A DNA stretch of 7,865 nt, from assembly GCA_937893785.1 (NCBI GenBank), contig CALCSP010000459.1:1-7865 (forward strand), written 5' to 3'. The notes under the pieces are model-generated. The model was given only the letters and a program-made list of their open reading frames with translations, did not search any database and was not told the DNA's origin. Numbering within the stretch: the first letter of the stretch is position 1; each line of letters starts with the position of its first letter. A program made the position numbers and the translations under genes. Origin of the DNA: an uncultured Verrucomicrobiales bacterium. Its GTDB lineage: Bacteria > Verrucomicrobiota > Verrucomicrobiia > Verrucomicrobiales > DEV007. Shown piece by piece: positions 6,843 through 7,865 of this stretch.

Positions 6843-7784
6843 ATGGAATTCCAAGAGGCCAAGATTCCCACCATGTATTTTATCGGGGTTTCCACCGGTG
6901 CGTCTTCCAGTGTGCGGGTTTTTCCCAATTGGGCGCAACTTCTCGGTCTGGGAGAATGCCGTCTGGTTGGGCTTGATTTCCCGCTTCACGATGATCCGCA
7001 GTGTTACCGGCAGGTGGTTGATTTTATTAAATCAGATCCGCTTTCCCTTGGGGCACTTGTTACCAGTCACAAGATGGATCTGCTGGCTGCGTGTTCAGAT
7101 CTCTTTGATAAAATGGACCCACTGGCAGAAGAAATGGCAGAGGTAAGCAGTATTTACAAGCGCGGGGGAAAACTCATTGGAAGAGCCACAGATCCGGTGT
7201 GCGGAGGAATGGCCCTAGAAAACTTCCTTGCTCCCGCGCACTTTCATGAAACCGGGGCGGATGTCCTTATCCTTGGTGCGGGAGGAAGTGCCCTTGCCCT
7301 TGTGTGGTATTTACTCAAGGGCAGGGATGATGTGCCTGCTCGTATCCACGTGGTAAACCGAAGCCGCCCACGTCTAGATCACCTCTTAGGCCTTGCCGCA
7401 AAGTGGGGAGGAGCTGAGAGAGTGGCCGGGTATTTAAGCAGTGACCAACCTGACATAGCTGATGTGCTCACCGGACAACTAGTTCCGGGTTCCTTGTTGG
7501 TCAATGCGACAGGGATGGGCAAGGATTCTCCAGGATCTCCCCTTACGGATGAGGTTAATTTCCCTGAGCGGGGCATTGTCTGGGATTTCAATTACCGTGG
7601 TCAACTTCTCTTCCTTGATCAGGCTCGTGCACAAAAGCAGGACAAATCGCTGAGGATTGAGGACGGATGGGATTACTTCGTGATTGGTTGGTCACAGGTG
7701 ATTGCCGATGTCTTCGAGATTGAGATCCCGCCCCGTGGTGATCTTTATGATTCCCTATCCCGCCAAGCCCTTGAGTTAAGGTAA
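6843..7784 (+). CDS. Shikimate dehydrogenase-family (AroE-like) NADP-dependent oxidoreductase, divergent
   Basis: True AroE enzymes reduce 3-dehydroshikimate to shikimate with NADPH in the cytosol. This 313-aa protein has the family layout. Its N-terminal substrate half contains a Ser motif (ASSSVRVFP, residues 20-28) matching SKS of E. coli AroE, a catalytic-Lys candidate K77 in VTSHK, and Asp117 in ATD. The C-terminal Rossmann half has GAGGSALA (145-152), NRSRPR (172-177, typical of NADP preference), VNATGMG (220-226), and GWSQ with Gln284 in place of the conserved AroE Gln. Two substrate contacts differ: the NVT motif reads LVT, and the conserved Asn of AVNT is Ser (EVSSI). The VPFK loop is one residue shorter (TSHK). 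It may therefore act on a related substrate rather than in core aromatic synthesis. The frame stays open inside the previous gene, so the start is a choice: ATG 6843, GTG 6828 or ATG 6873. ATG 6873 has AGAGG 14 nt upstream. I prefer 6843, which leaves a short extension before MYFIGVSTG. Confidence 0.8.
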   Translation: MEFQEAKIPTMYFIGVSTGASSSVRVFPNWAQLLGLGECRLVGLDFPLHDDPQCYRQVVDFIKSDPLSLGALVTSHKMDLLAACSDLFDKMDPLAEEMAEVSSIYKRGGKLIGRATDPVCGGMALENFLAPAHFHETGADVLILGAGGSALALVWYLLKGRDDVPARIHVVNRSRPRLDHLLGLAAKWGGAERVAGYLSSDQPDIADVLTGQLVPGSLLVNATGMGKDSPGSPLTDEVNFPERGIVWDFNYRGQLLFLDQARAQKQDKSLRIEDGWDYFVIGWSQVIADVFEIEIPPRGDLYDSLSRQALELR

Positions 7785-7786
7785 AC

Positions 7787-7820
7787 AAAAAAAGGGCGCC
7801 CTTTTTAAGGACGCCCTTTT
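7787..7820. terminator. Strong, probably bidirectional intrinsic terminator
   Basis: AAAAGGGCG (7790-7798) pairs with CGCCCTTTT (7812-7820). After one C-A mismatch, four more pairs (7800-7803 with 7807-7810) close a TTT loop. It begins two nt after the stop codon of the AroE-like gene. On the minus strand the stem is followed by seven T (complement of 7787-7793), so it should also stop transcription arriving from a convergent gene to the right. A competing hairpin can form within AAAAAGGGCGCCCTTTTT (7789-7806), an exact palindrome. Confidence 0.75.
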
Positions 7821-7830
7821 CACGAATTGT

Positions 7831-7845
7831 TTCCCCTACGGGGAA
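7831..7845. repeat. Small inverted repeat (hairpin) near the right edge
   Basis: TTCCCC (7831-7836) pairs with GGGGAA (7840-7845) across a TAC loop, a compact 6-bp stem. It lies ten nt past the strong terminator. No clean T-run follows on either strand, so it is not a terminator by itself. It may belong to the 3' end of a gene or RNA beyond the window; the 20 remaining bases are too few to tell. Confidence 0.4.
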
Positions 7846-7865
7846 TCGATTTCTATATCTCTCAG

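Noticed and set aside
7812..7865. Minus-strand sequence resembling TPP riboswitch pieces (CTGAGAG and CGTAGGGGAA)
   Set aside because: The two pieces are too close together and the central conserved ACCTGATC element is absent.
7831..7865. Possible minus-strand tRNA end (CCCCTACGGGGAATCGA)
   Set aside because: A 5-bp T-stem with a 7-nt loop cannot be formed, and no anticodon arm can be checked within the window.

Overview
The window carries four complete plus-strand protein genes, about 90% of its length, with no RNA gene, transposon, integrase, CRISPR array or tRNA that I can see. It most likely comes from a member of the Verrucomicrobiota. The main reason is the first gene, a secretin with a TPR-rich N-terminus of the type called the Amuc_1098 family type IV pilus outer membrane protein, after Akkermansia. 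A DUF5916/CBM9-like outer membrane protein and a divergent AroE-like oxidoreductase fit that group but do not prove it. Base composition is moderate and similar across the genes, so I see no sign of recent transfer.

Layout. Positions 1-213 are an upstream/leader region with a weak promoter candidate. Positions 214-2721 encode the secretin (835 aa from the chosen ATG), ending in a terminator-like hairpin that contains its stop codon. A 114-nt gap with an extended -10 candidate leads to 2836-4368, a 510-aa single-pass membrane protein with an Arg-rich cytoplasmic tail and an AsmA-like periplasmic body. Its stop codon also lies in a hairpin, followed by a second hairpin and a T-run. Positions 4369-4642 hold no convincing gene but contain a promoter candidate, a direct repeat spaced 32 bp, and a 13-codon ORF behind a very strong ribosome binding site. 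Positions 4643-6793 encode a 716-aa secreted DUF5916-type beta-barrel protein with an N-terminal CBM9-like domain. It is followed after 49 nt by 6843-7784, an AroE-family NADP-dependent dehydrogenase-like protein with changes in the shikimate pocket. A strong, probably bidirectional terminator and a second small hairpin close the window.

How the genes relate. The first two are envelope genes: a secretin pore in the outer membrane and an inner-membrane-anchored AsmA-like protein. Their adjacency suggests a link to pilus or envelope assembly, but each seems to have its own transcription signals. The last two are close enough to be co-transcribed, yet one is an outer membrane protein and the other a cytosolic enzyme, so their pairing may be incidental. 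Nothing here is clearly a new system. The most worthwhile leads are the secretin-adjacent AsmA-like protein, the divergent AroE paralogue, and the structured 4369-4642 gap.
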